Shown: positions 36,818 to 47,300, numbered from the stretch's first letter. The stretch: 64,000 nucleotides of DNA from Fibrobacter succinogenes (GCA_902791475.1 CADAWC010000012.1:1-64000); one strand, 5' to 3'. The notes: generated from the letters alone by a model not told the origin. Translations and numbers: made by a program.

Positions 36818-36912
36818 TAGCACTTAGTTATTAGTCAATAGTCATTAGTTAAAAAACTTACTGAAGTTTCCAAGCCTTAAACTAACGACCAACAACCAAT
36901 AACTAACAACTA
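36818..36912. repeat. Inverted heptamer arrays after amtB (element 7, TAGTCAT variant)
   Basis: TAGTTAT/TAGTCAA/TAGTCAT units, a loop without a clear GC hairpin, then AACGACC/AACAACC/AATAACT units. Confidence 0.7.
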
Positions 36913-36939
36913 CAAAAAGTATCTCTGTTGACTAAAGTA

Positions 36940-36966
36940 CCCCGGAACAAATGTTCCGGGGTTTTA
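36940..36966 (+). terminator. Terminator of amtB
   Basis: CCCCGGAACA / TGTTCCGGGG perfect stem followed by TTTT. Confidence 0.85.
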
Positions 36967-37002
36967 CGTTTGTGCGTAGCGACTATTTTTCGATTTTGTG
37001 CT

Positions 37003-37028
37003 ACAAAAAAAGCCGCACGAGGCGGCTT
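37003..37028 (-). terminator. Terminator of nadE
   Basis: Minus-strand AAGCCGCC / GTGCGGCTT stem followed by seven T residues. Confidence 0.8.
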
Positions 37029-37059
37029 GGAAATTTTCATTTGGTGAATTCCGTGCGGC

Positions 37060-39120
37060 TCAGAGATTATCGATTTCATTGAGCCAGTCCGCAGAAGATG
37101 CATCGCAAGGCATTCGCCAGTCGGCTCGCGGAGAGAGCGAAATCGTTCCGACCTTTGGACCATCCGGAATGCAACTGCGCTTGAATTGCTGCGCAAAAAA
37201 GCGCTTCAGGAAAAGCTTGAGAACGCGAACAAGTTCTTCACGCGGGTATTTCGCTTCAATTGCGGAGCCATCCTCGCCCACTTTGGCCCCAAAAGCTTTC
37301 TCGGCCAAGTAAAGCAATTTACGTGGTTCTGCACCATATTTTGTAAAATGATACAGATAAAAATCGTGGATTTCATAAGCCCCGAGAATGGACTCTGTTT
37401 TCTGCGCTATTTGTCCGTTGCTATCGGCGGGCAAAAGCTCTGGTGAAACAGGCGTATCCAAGATGTCTCGGAGAACATCGGCGAGGGCTTTCGCGGAATC
37501 CTGGGAATTTGTCGCACACACCCCCATCAATTTCTGCACATGATCGGCGTACCATGCGACAACGTGGCGCACGAGCGTCTTTGGAATATCGCAGTTCACG
37601 GCATACATGGACATATGATCGGCGCTATACGTGCTCCAGCCAAGAGCGATTTCGGAAAGGTCGCCCGTTCCAACGACAATGCCGCCTTCTTTATTTGCCA
37701 AGTTCATCAAAATCTTGGTACGTTCGCGAGCCTGTACGTTTTCGTACGTCACGTCAAGCTTTGCAGCATCGTGACCGATGTCTTTGAAATGCTGCAAGCA
37801 TGAAGGCTTGATGTCGATTGTTCGGAGTTCAACGCCCAAGAGCTCCGCCATCGCAACAGCGTTATTTTTTGTGCGTTTGGTTGTGCCGAATCCTGGCATT
37901 GTAATCACGAGGATTTCGTTCAGCGGGCGATTCAGCAACTTGAATGTTTCGACAACGACAAGCAATGCAAGCGTTGAATCAAGACCTCCACTGAGCCCGA
38001 GAACCGCACGCTTGGCATACGACGATTCCAGACGTTTCGCAAGCCCTGCGCATTGAATGTTGAAAATCTCGCGGCAGTTAGAATCGCGATGTGCTATGTC
38101 GCTTGGAACAAAAGGCATCGGCGCAATGTAGCGGTATTTAAGACCTTCCGTGGGCTTTTCAGAATCATTCGCAACAACGGGAAGTGATGCAAAATTTGCG
38201 GCCTTTGCAAAATATTCTGTGGAATCGAAATCTTGGAAGCTGCCCTCGCTTAAGCGCTGGGCATTCAAGCGTTGCACATCGATATCAGCAAGAATGATTT
38301 CACTTTTGCGACTGTAATTCTTGCGTTCGGCGAGCATGGAGCCGTTTTCGGCAATCATCAAATGACCGCTAAAGACCATGTCGGTCGTGGATTCGTGAAC
38401 GCCGGCAGATGCATAAACGTATGCCGCCATGCAGCGTGCAGACTGATTCATCACGAGATTACGGCGGTAATCGCCCTTCCCCACGAGCGCATCGCTTGCA
38501 GACAAATTTAAAATCACATTAGCGCCAGCCAAAGCGAGTTCACCGCTAGGCGGTGCCGCTGTCCACAAGTCTTCGCAAAGTTCCACGCCAATGCGTATTT
38601 CTTCGCTACCGTTTACCATAAAGAAATTTGTTATCGGCACCTCGCCCACACCATCAAATGAATACGTGAGCGGAGCTTTTCCATAACTGCCGCTTTTAAC
38701 ACTGTTTGTGCTTAGCAAATCGCGACCGCTATTGAAATGGCGTTTTTCGTAAAATTCACGCTGGTTCGGCAGGTGGATTTTCGGCGTAACGCCAATAATC
38801 TTTCCGCGTTGCAAAAGGGCGGCGCAATTATAGAGTTTACCGAACATTCGGAGCGGGAGCCCCACAGCGACAATCATGTCGGAACAATCAAAAGCCTTTG
38901 CAATTTTCAAAAGCGATGCAAACGATTTCTTCAGCAAAAGCTCTTGATGGAACAAATCACTACAGGTATACCCCGTAATGCAGAGTTCAGGGAAAACGAC
39001 AACTGCGGCCCCTTCGTTTTTGGCGAGGAAACCGCAGCGTATGATTTCATCAGTATTGAATTCCGTATCCGCAACTTTCAAAGTTGGGCACACAGAAGCG
39101 ATTCTGTAAAAACCGAACAT
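37060..39120 (-). CDS. nadE: Glutamine-dependent NAD+ synthetase
   Basis: 686 residues: nitrilase-type glutaminase (1-300) with Glu in VVFPELCITGYTCSDLF and nucleophile Cys in IGVELCEDLWTAAP, then the ATP-pyrophosphatase synthetase domain with VLGLSGGLDSTLALL. It amidates deamido-NAD with glutamine-derived ammonia. The ATG begins one base after the stop of the NifA-like gene, so the two are translationally coupled. This ties NAD synthesis to a glutamine-sensing locus. Confidence 0.96.
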   Translation of the reverse strand: MFGFYRIASVCPTLKVADTEFNTDEIIRCGFLAKNEGAAVVVFPELCITGYTCSDLFHQELLLKKSFASLLKIAKAFDCSDMIVAVGLPLRMFGKLYNCAALLQRGKIIGVTPKIHLPNQREFYEKRHFNSGRDLLSTNSVKSGSYGKAPLTYSFDGVGEVPITNFFMVNGSEEIRIGVELCEDLWTAAPPSGELALAGANVILNLSASDALVGKGDYRRNLVMNQSARCMAAYVYASAGVHESTTDMVFSGHLMIAENGSMLAERKNYSRKSEIILADIDVQRLNAQRLSEGSFQDFDSTEYFAKAANFASLPVVANDSEKPTEGLKYRYIAPMPFVPSDIAHRDSNCREIFNIQCAGLAKRLESSYAKRAVLGLSGGLDSTLALLVVVETFKLLNRPLNEILVITMPGFGTTKRTKNNAVAMAELLGVELRTIDIKPSCLQHFKDIGHDAAKLDVTYENVQARERTKILMNLANKEGGIVVGTGDLSEIALGWSTYSADHMSMYAVNCDIPKTLVRHVVAWYADHVQKLMGVCATNSQDSAKALADVLRDILDTPVSPELLPADSNGQIAQKTESILGAYEIHDFYLYHFTKYGAEPRKLLYLAEKAFGAKVGEDGSAIEAKYPREELVRVLKLFLKRFFAQQFKRSCIPDGPKVGTISLSPRADWRMPCDASSADWLNEIDNL

Positions 39121-39121
39121 T

Positions 39122-40636
39122 TTATTTTGTAATCAATCCTAGTTTGTTCATTCGATAATTCATCATTCGCGGAGAAATGCCAAGTTCGCGACCCGCTGCC
39201 GAAATATTACCGTCGTTGCGCTTGATAGCTTCTGTGATCAATTCCTTTTCGTAATTGCACATCATCACGTCAAGCGGAGCGTGATCGGTAATAATCTTTC
39301 CGGTACCCGTGCTTAAGCTAGTCTGCAATGAAGGCGGAAGATTGTAGCTATGGATGCAATCGTCTGTTGCCGTAAGCACGGCGCGTTCAATGCAGTTTTC
39401 AAGTTCACGGACGTTACCCGGCCAATGATAACTCATCAAAAGATTAATTGCCGTTGTGGACAAGCGAACAATCTTTTTGCCGTACCTGAGATTCATCTTT
39501 TCAATGAAATGCTCGGCAAGCAAAATAATGTCGCTCTGGCGCTTTGCCAAATCCGGCATCACAATCGGGAAAATATTCAAGCGGTAGAACAAGTCTTCGC
39601 GGAAGAGCTTCTTTTCCATGAGTTCTTCGAGGTTACGGCTTGTGGCCGCCAAGAAGCGAACATCGGAATGGAGTTCTTCGTTGCTGCCGACTCGGCTGAA
39701 CGTGCGTTCTTGCAAAAAGCGCAACAGCTTGACCTGAGTCTGCATTGTCAAATCGCCAATTTCGTCGAGGAAGAGCGTTCCGCCATCGGCAATTTCTGCA
39801 CGACCCTTGCGCATGTTAATGGCTCCTGTGAAAGCGCCTTTTTCGTGACCGAAAAGTTCGCTTTCCACAAGGTTTTCTGGGAGGGCTGCGCAATTAAGCG
39901 TTACAAACGGTTTGTCTTTACGAGATGAAAGCTGCACAATTGCACGAGCGATCATCTCTTTACCTGTACCGCTACCACCGCGAATAAGCACGGTCGCATC
40001 CGACGGAGCGACTTGACGCACTTGTTCGTACACAATCTGCATTTCGCGGCAGTTGCCAACAAGTTCACTCGGCTTACCACTGAGCATGTCACGCAACTTC
40101 TGGTTTTCGTCAATCAAGGACTGGCGTTCCACAAGCATTGTCTGGCATTCGCTAGCGGCATCACCCGTGATGTTGGCGATGATTTCCAAAAGTGCGACAT
40201 CGCGGTCCAGATCCGTCGTCACATCGACAGGACGGTCAACTGAAAGCGTTCCGATAATTTGTTCATCGTGAATCAAAGGAACGCAGATAAATGCGACCTG
40301 GCTATCGTAATTGCGAGCGCCTGTGCGGTTCAAGAATCGAGAATCCTTGCGCAAGTCGGGAATCACGTGGCTGCGGCCTGTTTCTGCCACATGTCCAGTG
40401 ATGCCTTCGCCCACCTGATATTGGCCTAGGCGCTTTTTCTTTTCATCAAGTCCATGCGATGCTTCAATTTTCAAGGTATTACCAAACAGCAAAGTAAACG
40501 TGCCGTTCAGCATACCCATGTCGGTATCCAAAATGGTGAGCACATTATCCAAGAGCTTTTCAACGTTTCTCTCGTGGATAATGATTGTGCTGATCTTTTG
40601 AACGACCGCGATTTCTGGACCTATTGGCTGTTTCAT
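39122..40636 (-). CDS. NifA-like sigma-54 activator (GAF-AAA+-Fis)
   Basis: 504 residues. GAF domain at about 20-165, short coiled linker, AAA+ domain at about 190-425 with Walker A GGSGTGKE (220-227; the usual Glu of GESGTGKE is Gly), GAFTGA sigma-54 contact loop at 267-272 and Walker B TLFLDEIGD, then a Fis-type HTH (ISAAGRELGISPRMMNYRM, about 470-500). No receiver domain, so it is not a two-component NtrC. The GAF domain may bind 2-oxoglutarate or a P-II protein, as in NifA proteins; that is inference. No nif genes are seen. It is the best candidate to act at the repeats before glnB, dapF, gltB, glnA and pyrG. Confidence 0.93.
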   Translation of the reverse strand: MKQPIGPEIAVVQKISTIIIHERNVEKLLDNVLTILDTDMGMLNGTFTLLFGNTLKIEASHGLDEKKKRLGQYQVGEGITGHVAETGRSHVIPDLRKDSRFLNRTGARNYDSQVAFICVPLIHDEQIIGTLSVDRPVDVTTDLDRDVALLEIIANITGDAASECQTMLVERQSLIDENQKLRDMLSGKPSELVGNCREMQIVYEQVRQVAPSDATVLIRGGSGTGKEMIARAIVQLSSRKDKPFVTLNCAALPENLVESELFGHEKGAFTGAINMRKGRAEIADGGTLFLDEIGDLTMQTQVKLLRFLQERTFSRVGSNEELHSDVRFLAATSRNLEELMEKKLFREDLFYRLNIFPIVMPDLAKRQSDIILLAEHFIEKMNLRYGKKIVRLSTTAINLLMSYHWPGNVRELENCIERAVLTATDDCIHSYNLPPSLQTSLSTGTGKIITDHAPLDVMMCNYEKELITEAIKRNDGNISAAGRELGISPRMMNYRMNKLGLITK

Positions 40637-40641
40637 AATTT

Positions 40642-40649
40642 GTAAAATA
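40642..40649 (-). promoter_or_regulatory. -7-like element before the NifA-like gene
   Basis: Minus-strand TATTTTAC ends 5 bases before the ATG, as at other apparently leaderless genes, suggesting a basal promoter separate from the dapF sigma-54 promoter. Confidence 0.4.
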
Positions 40650-40703
40650 GTAAATGATTGTTATATACTAAAGGGCTTTGACCAATAACCAACGGCTGAG
40701 TTT

Positions 40704-41912
40704 TTACAACTTTTCCCTAATGCGCTTGAGGGCAACAGCAGTTTGGTCTGGATCGCCAAAAGCAGTCAGGCGGAAATAGCCTTCGCCGCAGGGACCAAAA
40801 CCACTACCCGGCGTACCGACGACTTCGCATGTGGCAAGCAAGCGGTCAAAGAAGTCAAACGATTTTTCGCCTTCCGGCAATTTCCACCAAATATAAGGAG
40901 CGTGTTCGCCACCGAAAACGGTATAACCACATTCCGTCAATTCCCTACGGATTCTTGCAGCTGTATCCATATAACCGCTAATGACGGCCTTTGTCTGTTC
41001 CCAGCCTTCCGGTGTGTAAATAGCTTCTGCAGCGCGCTGTGTCACGTAGCTCACGCCATTGAATTTAGTGCACTGACGGCGGTTCCACATGGCACGGAGC
41101 TTTTCAAGTTCGTGCGGGACAATTGTGTATGCGCAACGAACGCCCGTGAATCCGGCGGTCTTACTGAAGCTGCGGAATTCAATGGCGCAAGTGCGAGCGC
41201 CCGGAATTTCGTAAATGGAGTGCGGGAGCTTTTCGTCGCGGATGTAGCAGTTGTATGCTCCATCGAACAAAATAATTGCACCTGTTTCGTTGGCGTAATC
41301 CACAAACTTCTGGAGCGTTTCTCGAGTGAGCACCGTACCGGTCGGGTTGTTCGGGCTGCAAAGATAAATCAATTGGACGGGATTCTTCGGCAAGTCCGGC
41401 TGGAAGTTGTTTTCAGCCGTTGAGGCGAGATAAGTCACTTCGGAGAAATGACCATCATCCTGAAGAACTCCCGTACGGCCTGCCATCACGTTGCTATCGA
41501 GATACACTGGGTAAACCGGATCCGGGATTGCAATTTTGGCGTCAGCCGAGAAGAGTTCCTGGATGTTTGCAACATCGCACTTGGAACCATCGCTCACGAA
41601 CACATCGTTCGGATCCATTTCAATGCCGCGCGGAGTGTATTCGCCACGGATAATGGCTTCGCGGAGGAAATCATAACCTTGTTCTGGACCGTAACCGCGG
41701 AACGTCCACTTGACTCCCATTTCGTTTACAGCCTTGTGCATGGCTTCGATCACAGCGGGGATAATCGGAGAAGTCACATCGCCAATGCCCAAGCGGATGA
41801 TGTCTGCGTTTTCGTGGGTGCCCTGGTATTCCTTGATTTTCTTGCCAATCGTTGAAAAAAGGTAACTGCCAGGAAGACGATTGTAGTACGGATTGATGAT
41901 TGAATTGTTCAT
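40704..41912 (-). CDS. dapL: LL-diaminopimelate aminotransferase
   Basis: 402 residues, a class I/II aminotransferase of the DapL type. It converts tetrahydrodipicolinate directly to LL-DAP with glutamate as amino donor. Signatures: INPYYNRLPGSYLFSTIGKK at the N-terminus, DGSKCDVANIQ, SPNNPTGTVLTRE, and PLP lysine in EFRSFSKTAGFTGVRCAY. It follows dapF after 55 bases and precedes the NifA-like gene after 67 bases on the same strand. Confidence 0.97.
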   Translation of the reverse strand: MNNSIINPYYNRLPGSYLFSTIGKKIKEYQGTHENADIIRLGIGDVTSPIIPAVIEAMHKAVNEMGVKWTFRGYGPEQGYDFLREAIIRGEYTPRGIEMDPNDVFVSDGSKCDVANIQELFSADAKIAIPDPVYPVYLDSNVMAGRTGVLQDDGHFSEVTYLASTAENNFQPDLPKNPVQLIYLCSPNNPTGTVLTRETLQKFVDYANETGAIILFDGAYNCYIRDEKLPHSIYEIPGARTCAIEFRSFSKTAGFTGVRCAYTIVPHELEKLRAMWNRRQCTKFNGVSYVTQRAAEAIYTPEGWEQTKAVISGYMDTAARIRRELTECGYTVFGGEHAPYIWWKLPEGEKSFDFFDRLLATCEVVGTPGSGFGPCGEGYFRLTAFGDPDQTAVALKRIREKL

Positions 41913-41923
41913 TTTTAAGTATT

Positions 41924-41950
41924 CGGTTTTAGGTAATAGGTTTTAGGAGT
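41924..41950. repeat. Half heptamer array between dapF and dapL
   Basis: A single arm with CGGTTTT-AGGTAAT-AGGTTTT-AGG units; no partner arm. Confidence 0.5.
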
Positions 41951-41967
41951 TCACTCGTCTAAACGAT

Positions 41968-42774
41968 TTAGATTTCGCCCTTGAAGACTTCTTTTGCGGG
42001 GCCGGTCATAAAGACGGGGCCGCCTTCTTCGTGCTTGATGTGAAGCGTTCCGCCATCCAAGACAACATCTGCTTCGAGACCGATGCGACCTATGCGCTGA
42101 GCGGCAACAAGCGTTGCGCAGCTTCCGGTGCCACAAGCCATCGTCACGCCACAACCGCGTTCCCAGACGCGCATGCGAATCGTATTTTCGTTGATCACTT
42201 GTGCAAATTCGATGTTGCAACGGTCAGGGAAAATCTTGTCTACTTCGAGGATGCTTCCCCAATTTTCAAGCTGGATTTTTTCGATGTCGTCTACGAAGAT
42301 AACGGTATGCGGGTTGCCCATAGAAACTGTTACGCCCGTAAAATCAAAAGTGTCTGCCGTAAGCTTGATGGTTCCCAAGAATTCGCGCGGGAGGCCCATA
42401 TTTACACAAACACGGCCATCCGGCAGAACGGATGGCTTTACAAGACCGCTTTTGGTGTGCAAAACAAAATTGCTATCATCGCTAAGACCGCGACTTTGGA
42501 TAAACTTCGCAACACAACGCGTGGCGTTTCCGCACATGGCGGCTTCGGAACCGTCTGCGTTGAAGATGCGCATTTCAAATTCGTTACTTTTTACATTTTC
42601 GTTTATCGGAGTTACGACGACTACCCCATCAGCGCCAATGCCAAAGCGTCTATCGCAAAGTTCAATTACACGCTGTTCCAGAGCCTTGCCCGGAGTCATG
42701 TCGAAAGACTCACCAGATTCGACAAGAACGAAATCGTTGCCGAGACCCGTCCATTTTGAAAATTTTAAAGACAT
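41968..42774 (-). CDS. dapF: Diaminopimelate epimerase
   Basis: 268 residues. It interconverts LL- and meso-DAP for lysine and peptidoglycan synthesis using two active-site cysteines, seen in DGSEAAMCGNATRC and GVTMACGTGSCATLV. N-terminus KFSKWTGLGNDFVLVE. It is the first gene after a consensus sigma-54 promoter with two perfect operator repeats, an unusual form of control for a cell-wall precursor enzyme, explainable by glutamate consumption in the next step. Confidence 0.97.
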   Translation of the reverse strand: MSLKFSKWTGLGNDFVLVESGESFDMTPGKALEQRVIELCDRRFGIGADGVVVVTPINENVKSNEFEMRIFNADGSEAAMCGNATRCVAKFIQSRGLSDDSNFVLHTKSGLVKPSVLPDGRVCVNMGLPREFLGTIKLTADTFDFTGVTVSMGNPHTVIFVDDIEKIQLENWGSILEVDKIFPDRCNIEFAQVINENTIRMRVWERGCGVTMACGTGSCATLVAAQRIGRIGLEADVVLDGGTLHIKHEEGGPVFMTGPAKEVFKGEI

Positions 42775-42810
42775 AAAATGTAATCCTTTTTACGCTATTC
42801 GCGCTCTATA

Positions 42811-42827
42811 GGCAAAAATCGTGCCAC
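42811..42827 (-). promoter_or_regulatory. Sigma-54 promoter of dapF-dapL
   Basis: Minus-strand GTGGCACGATTTTTGCC, GG and GC 12 bp apart. Predicted start near 42800, giving a 26-base leader with AAAAAGG. Confidence 0.82.
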
Positions 42828-42908
42828 TTTTACAATTTCAGTAAAAGCGCTGATTTTGGAGTAATTTTGGGGATTTTGAAAATTAAAAGATTTTCAGGAA
42901 ATGAAATA

Positions 42909-42958
42909 TTTTACAAAATGTGTAAAAACAAGAAAAGAGTTTTACAAAAATTGTAAAA
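42909..42958 (-). promoter_or_regulatory. Twin perfect activator sites of dapF
   Basis: TTTTACA-AAATG-TGTAAAA (42909-42927) and TTTTACA-AAAAT-TGTAAAA (42940-42958), both with perfect 7-bp arms and 5-bp spacers, centres 31 bp apart, about 118 and 149 bp upstream of the predicted start. The second is embedded in a longer inverted repeat (12-bp arms, 42935-42963) placed 22 bases after the gltD stop, so it may double as the gltBD terminator. Confidence 0.8.
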
Positions 42959-42985
42959 CTCTTGAGTTTCAGGAACGGAGATGTA

Positions 42986-44350
42986 TTACTTGAGTCGGTT
43001 TACGACCTGCTTGGCGCTTGCCATGGCGCGAACCACAAGCGAAGCTCCGTTAGCACAGTCACCGACCGCATAAATGTTACGTGCTGGGTCCGGGATGATT
43101 GCCGTACGTGGCGTAAGTTTCAAGCCCAAGTCGTTCACGAGGCCTTCAGCCGGAACGCCTGTAAAGCCCATGGCGAGCACGACCAAATCAGCTTCGATGA
43201 TTTCCGTAGAATTCGGAACTTCATTCGGCTTGAGCGGCTTGCCAAGCGGAGAAATGTCCCATTCGACACGGACTGCTTCGACACCGGCCACGTGACCGTC
43301 CTTAACAATAAACTGCTTGGACGAAACATTCCAGCGACGTTCGCCGCCTTCGTGGTGTGCGTAGCTTGTGCGCAGCAAGTACGGCCAATCCGGCCACGGC
43401 GTAGAGGGTGAACGAGTCTTAGGCGGCTTTGGCATGAATTCCACCTGGAGAACACTCTTGCATCCTTCACGAACTGCTTTACCCACGCAGTCGTTACCCG
43501 TATCGCCACCGCCAATGATCAAGACTTTTTTGCCCTTGGCATTGTACTTTTCCGGATCTTTGCAATCAGGCATTTCGGCACCGTGCAAGTAATCGAGAGC
43601 AAGGTAAATGCCTTCGGCTTCACGGCCCGGGATTTTCAAGTCACGAGCGTTCGGCGTACCAATAGCGAGGAACGTGTAATCGAAATTGCGGTGGATGTAT
43701 TCAGCAGAAATATCCTTGCCGATTTCGGTATTGCAAATAAACTTGATGCCAGCGGCTTCGAGGAGAGCTACGCGGCGGTCAATCACCTGCTTTTCGAGCT
43801 TCCAGTTCGGAATGCCGTAACGCAGGAGTCCACCCGGCTTTTCGTGCTTTTCGTAAACCGTCACGGCAAAGCCTTTGCGACGAAGTGCTTCGGCAGCAAA
43901 CAAGCCCGCAGGACCAGCGCCAATCACGGCGGCGGTCTTTCCGTTCGGTTCAGCCGTCGGGAGGCTCACCCAGCCTTCTTCGAAGGCGGTTTCGATCATG
44001 AACTTTTCGACCTGACGGACCATCACGGCATCGTCATTCAAGTTACGCGTGCAGCAAGATTCGCAAAGTGCCGGGCAAACACGTCCCGTGAATTCCGGGA
44101 AGAAAGCCGTCTTGCTAATGATATCGTAACCCTTGCGGATATCGCCTGCGGCAACGGCTTCGTTAAATTCTGGAACGAGGTTTCCAAGCGGGCAACCTGC
44201 GCCGTGGCAGAAAGGCACGCCGCAATTTGAGCAGCGACCTGCCTGAGCCACAATTTCAACGGCAGTCAACGGGCGTTCAACTTCTTTTACGTCCTTGACA
44301 CGTTCATCAACCGGACGGTAAACATCTTGTATTCTCTGTACTGTTTCCAT
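42986..44350 (-). CDS. gltD: Glutamate synthase small subunit
   Basis: 454 residues. N-terminal 4Fe-4S region (CSNCGVPFCHGAGCPLGN and CPALCESCCTRNL), FAD-binding AAVIGAGPAGLFAAEALRRKG and a second nucleotide fold (VLIIGGGDTGNDC), ending GDCANGASLVVRAMASAKQV. It passes NAD(P)H electrons to the large subunit. It lies 18 bases downstream of gltB, so one operon. Confidence 0.97.
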   Translation of the reverse strand: METVQRIQDVYRPVDERVKDVKEVERPLTAVEIVAQAGRCSNCGVPFCHGAGCPLGNLVPEFNEAVAAGDIRKGYDIISKTAFFPEFTGRVCPALCESCCTRNLNDDAVMVRQVEKFMIETAFEEGWVSLPTAEPNGKTAAVIGAGPAGLFAAEALRRKGFAVTVYEKHEKPGGLLRYGIPNWKLEKQVIDRRVALLEAAGIKFICNTEIGKDISAEYIHRNFDYTFLAIGTPNARDLKIPGREAEGIYLALDYLHGAEMPDCKDPEKYNAKGKKVLIIGGGDTGNDCVGKAVREGCKSVLQVEFMPKPPKTRSPSTPWPDWPYLLRTSYAHHEGGERRWNVSSKQFIVKDGHVAGVEAVRVEWDISPLGKPLKPNEVPNSTEIIEADLVVLAMGFTGVPAEGLVNDLGLKLTPRTAIIPDPARNIYAVGDCANGASLVVRAMASAKQVVNRLK

Positions 44351-44368
44351 TATATCCTCCGTACCGGT

Positions 44369-47300
44369 TTACTTCTGAGTGTGCATAGCTAAAGCGTGAC
44401 GGTATTCAACCGGGAATACCTTTACAAATTTCGGACGGGCATCGTTCCAGTCTTCGAGAATGCGCTTGCCCTTTGCAGAACCAGTAGCTTCGACGTGCTG
44501 CTTGATGATGTCGAGGAGTTCCTTTTCGCTTTCCGTACCCGGAAGCACGCTTTCAAGGTCCACAGAATCCACGTTGCAGCTCAAGTCAAAGTGACCCGTT
44601 TCGTCGTAGACGTAAGCGAGACCACCCGTCATACCGGCAGCGAAGTTCACGCCCACGCGACCGAGCACGACCACGCGACCACCCGTCATGTATTCGCAAC
44701 CATGGTCACCCACGCCTTCAGAAACGAGAAGCATACCGGAGTTACGGATACCGAAGCGTTCGCCAGCGAGACCGTTGATAAACACCTTACCGCTCGTGCC
44801 ACCGTAACCGATGACGTTACCTGCGATGACGTTGTCTTCGGCCTTGAACGTTGCGTTGTGCGACGGGCGAACGATGATCTTACCACCGCTGAGTCCCTTT
44901 GCCATAAAGTCGTTGACTTCACCTTCGAGGTCAAGAGTAATACCCGGAGCGAGGAATGCACCGAAGCTCTGGCCAGCAACACCCTGCAAATGAATCTTGA
45001 TCGTATCTTCCGGGAGACCCTTTGCACCGTAGAAGTCATCCACGTAGCCAGAAGTTTCTGTACCGACCGTACGGTCCGTGTTGTGAATCATAGCGCAAAG
45101 TTCAACCGATTTGCCTTCCTTGAAGGAATCCTGAACGAACGGGAGAATTTCGCGTCGGTCAAAGTTGACAAGTTCTTCAGGAACGTAATTTTCGTCGTAA
45201 GACTTGCAGCCTTCAACAGTCTGGAAGACCTTGCTGAAGTCGAGGTGCTTTGCCTTGTAGAATTCGATAGCGTTGTTCACGTCGAGCAAGTCGCTACGGC
45301 CGCAGGCTTCATGGAGGCTCTTGAGACCGAGGCTTGCAAGGATTTCGCGGACTTCGTCAGCAATGAAGAACAAGAAATTCTTGACGTATTCCGGCTTGCC
45401 CTTGAAGTGCTTGCGGAGTTCCGGATCCTGCGTGGCAAGGCCCATCGGGCACTGGTTCGTATGGCAGCGGCGGTCCATAATGCAGCCGAGCGATACGAGC
45501 AAGTTCGTGGCAAAGCCAAATTCTTCGGCACCGAGAAGAGCGCCAATCACAACGTCACGACCGGTCTTGAGCTGACCATCGACCTGGAGCTTCACGCGGC
45601 CACGGAGATTGTTCAAAACGAGAGTCTGTTCCGCTTCAGCAATACCAAGTTCCCACGGGAGACCGGCATGCTTAATGGATGTGAGTGGAGATGCGCCCGT
45701 ACCGCCATCGTGACCAGAGATGAGAACGACGTTTGCGTGAGCCTTGGCAACACCGGCTGCAATCGTACCGACACCGACTTCGGACACGAGCTTCACAGAA
45801 ACACGAGCCTTCGGGTTGGAGTTGTGCAAGTCGTAAATGAGCTGAGCCAAGTCTTCGATGGAGTAAATATCGTGGTGCGGCGGCGGAGAAATGAGCGACA
45901 CATTCGGGATAGAGTGACGCACGCGAGCCACAAATTCATTCACCTTACGAGCAGGGAGCTGACCACCTTCACCCGGCTTTGCACCCTGAGCCATCTTGAT
46001 TTGCAAATCCTTAGCGTGACGGAGATAGTCAATTGTCACACCGAAACGACCAGAAGCGATCTGGCGAATAGCAGAGCTGCGGATTTCACCGTTCGGCCCC
46101 GGAGTATTGCGATCCGGGTCTTCACCACCTTCACCGCAGTTGCTCATGGCACCCACGCTGTTCATGGCGATAGCGATTGTTTCGTGAGCTTCCGGGCTCA
46201 AGGAGCCAAGGCTCATAGCGCCAGCGACAAAGTGCTTGACGATGCTTTCACGAGATTCGACTTCGGAAATATCGATCGGAGTCGTTTCCTTGAACTTGAA
46301 GAGACCACGGAGCGTTGCGAGGCGTTCGGACTGATCGTCAATGAGCTTGGAGTAAGCCTTGAACTTTTCGTAATCGCCCATCTGCACTGCCTGACGGAAT
46401 GCAGCGATAGACTGCGGAGTCCACAAGTGGCGTTCGCCTTCGCTGCGATAGCGGTACTGACCGCCTTCCTTGAGAACGCTGCTAGCGTCGGCAAGAGCGA
46501 TGTGGCAACGAGCGTCGATTTCCTGAGCGATTTCCTTGAGGCCGATACCTTCGATACGGCTTGCAGTACCCGGGAGGTACTTGTCGATAAATTCGCGGTT
46601 GAGACCGACGGCTTCGAAAATCTGGGCGCTGCGATAGCTGCGAAGCGTTGAGATACCCATCTTGGACATGATTTTCAAGAGGCCCTTGTCCACAGCCTTG
46701 ATGTAGTTGGCTGCAGCCGTGACCGGATCCACATTGATTTCGCCGGTATGGCACATGTTCGTGATGCTTTCGAGAGCGAGGTACGGGTTGATGACCGTTG
46801 CGCCGTAACCAAGCAAAAGGGCAAAGTGCATGACTTCGCGGACTTCACCGGACTGCACAATCAAACCGATTTCCGGACGGACGCCAGCTTCGACGAGCGA
46901 ACGGTTCACGCAAGCGGTTGCCAAGAGCGACGGCATCGGGACGTAGCCCCAATCCACGTTCTTATCGGAAAGGACGATGATGTTGAAGCCATCCTGCACG
47001 GCGCGGATAGCGTCGCCAGCGAGCTTCTGCAAAGCTTCTTCGAGAACTTCGCCATTGCCGCCAATCGGGAACTGCATCTTGAGCACCTTAGCGGTAAAGC
47101 TCTTGTCGCCGATGTTTTCGAAACGGCGGATTTCGTCTTCGGTCACGACCGGACGCGGAATCTTGATGAGGTGAGCCTGTTCCGGAGTTTCTTCGAGAAT
47201 GTTGCCGTGGTTACCGATGTAGGTCGTAAGGCTCATCACGAGTTCTTCACGAATCGGGTCAATCGGCGGGTTCGTCACCTGGGCGAACAGCTGCTTGAAG

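Noticed and set aside
44396..46651. 751-codon frame opposite gltB
   Set aside because: Antisense shadow with no family match; gltB is certain.
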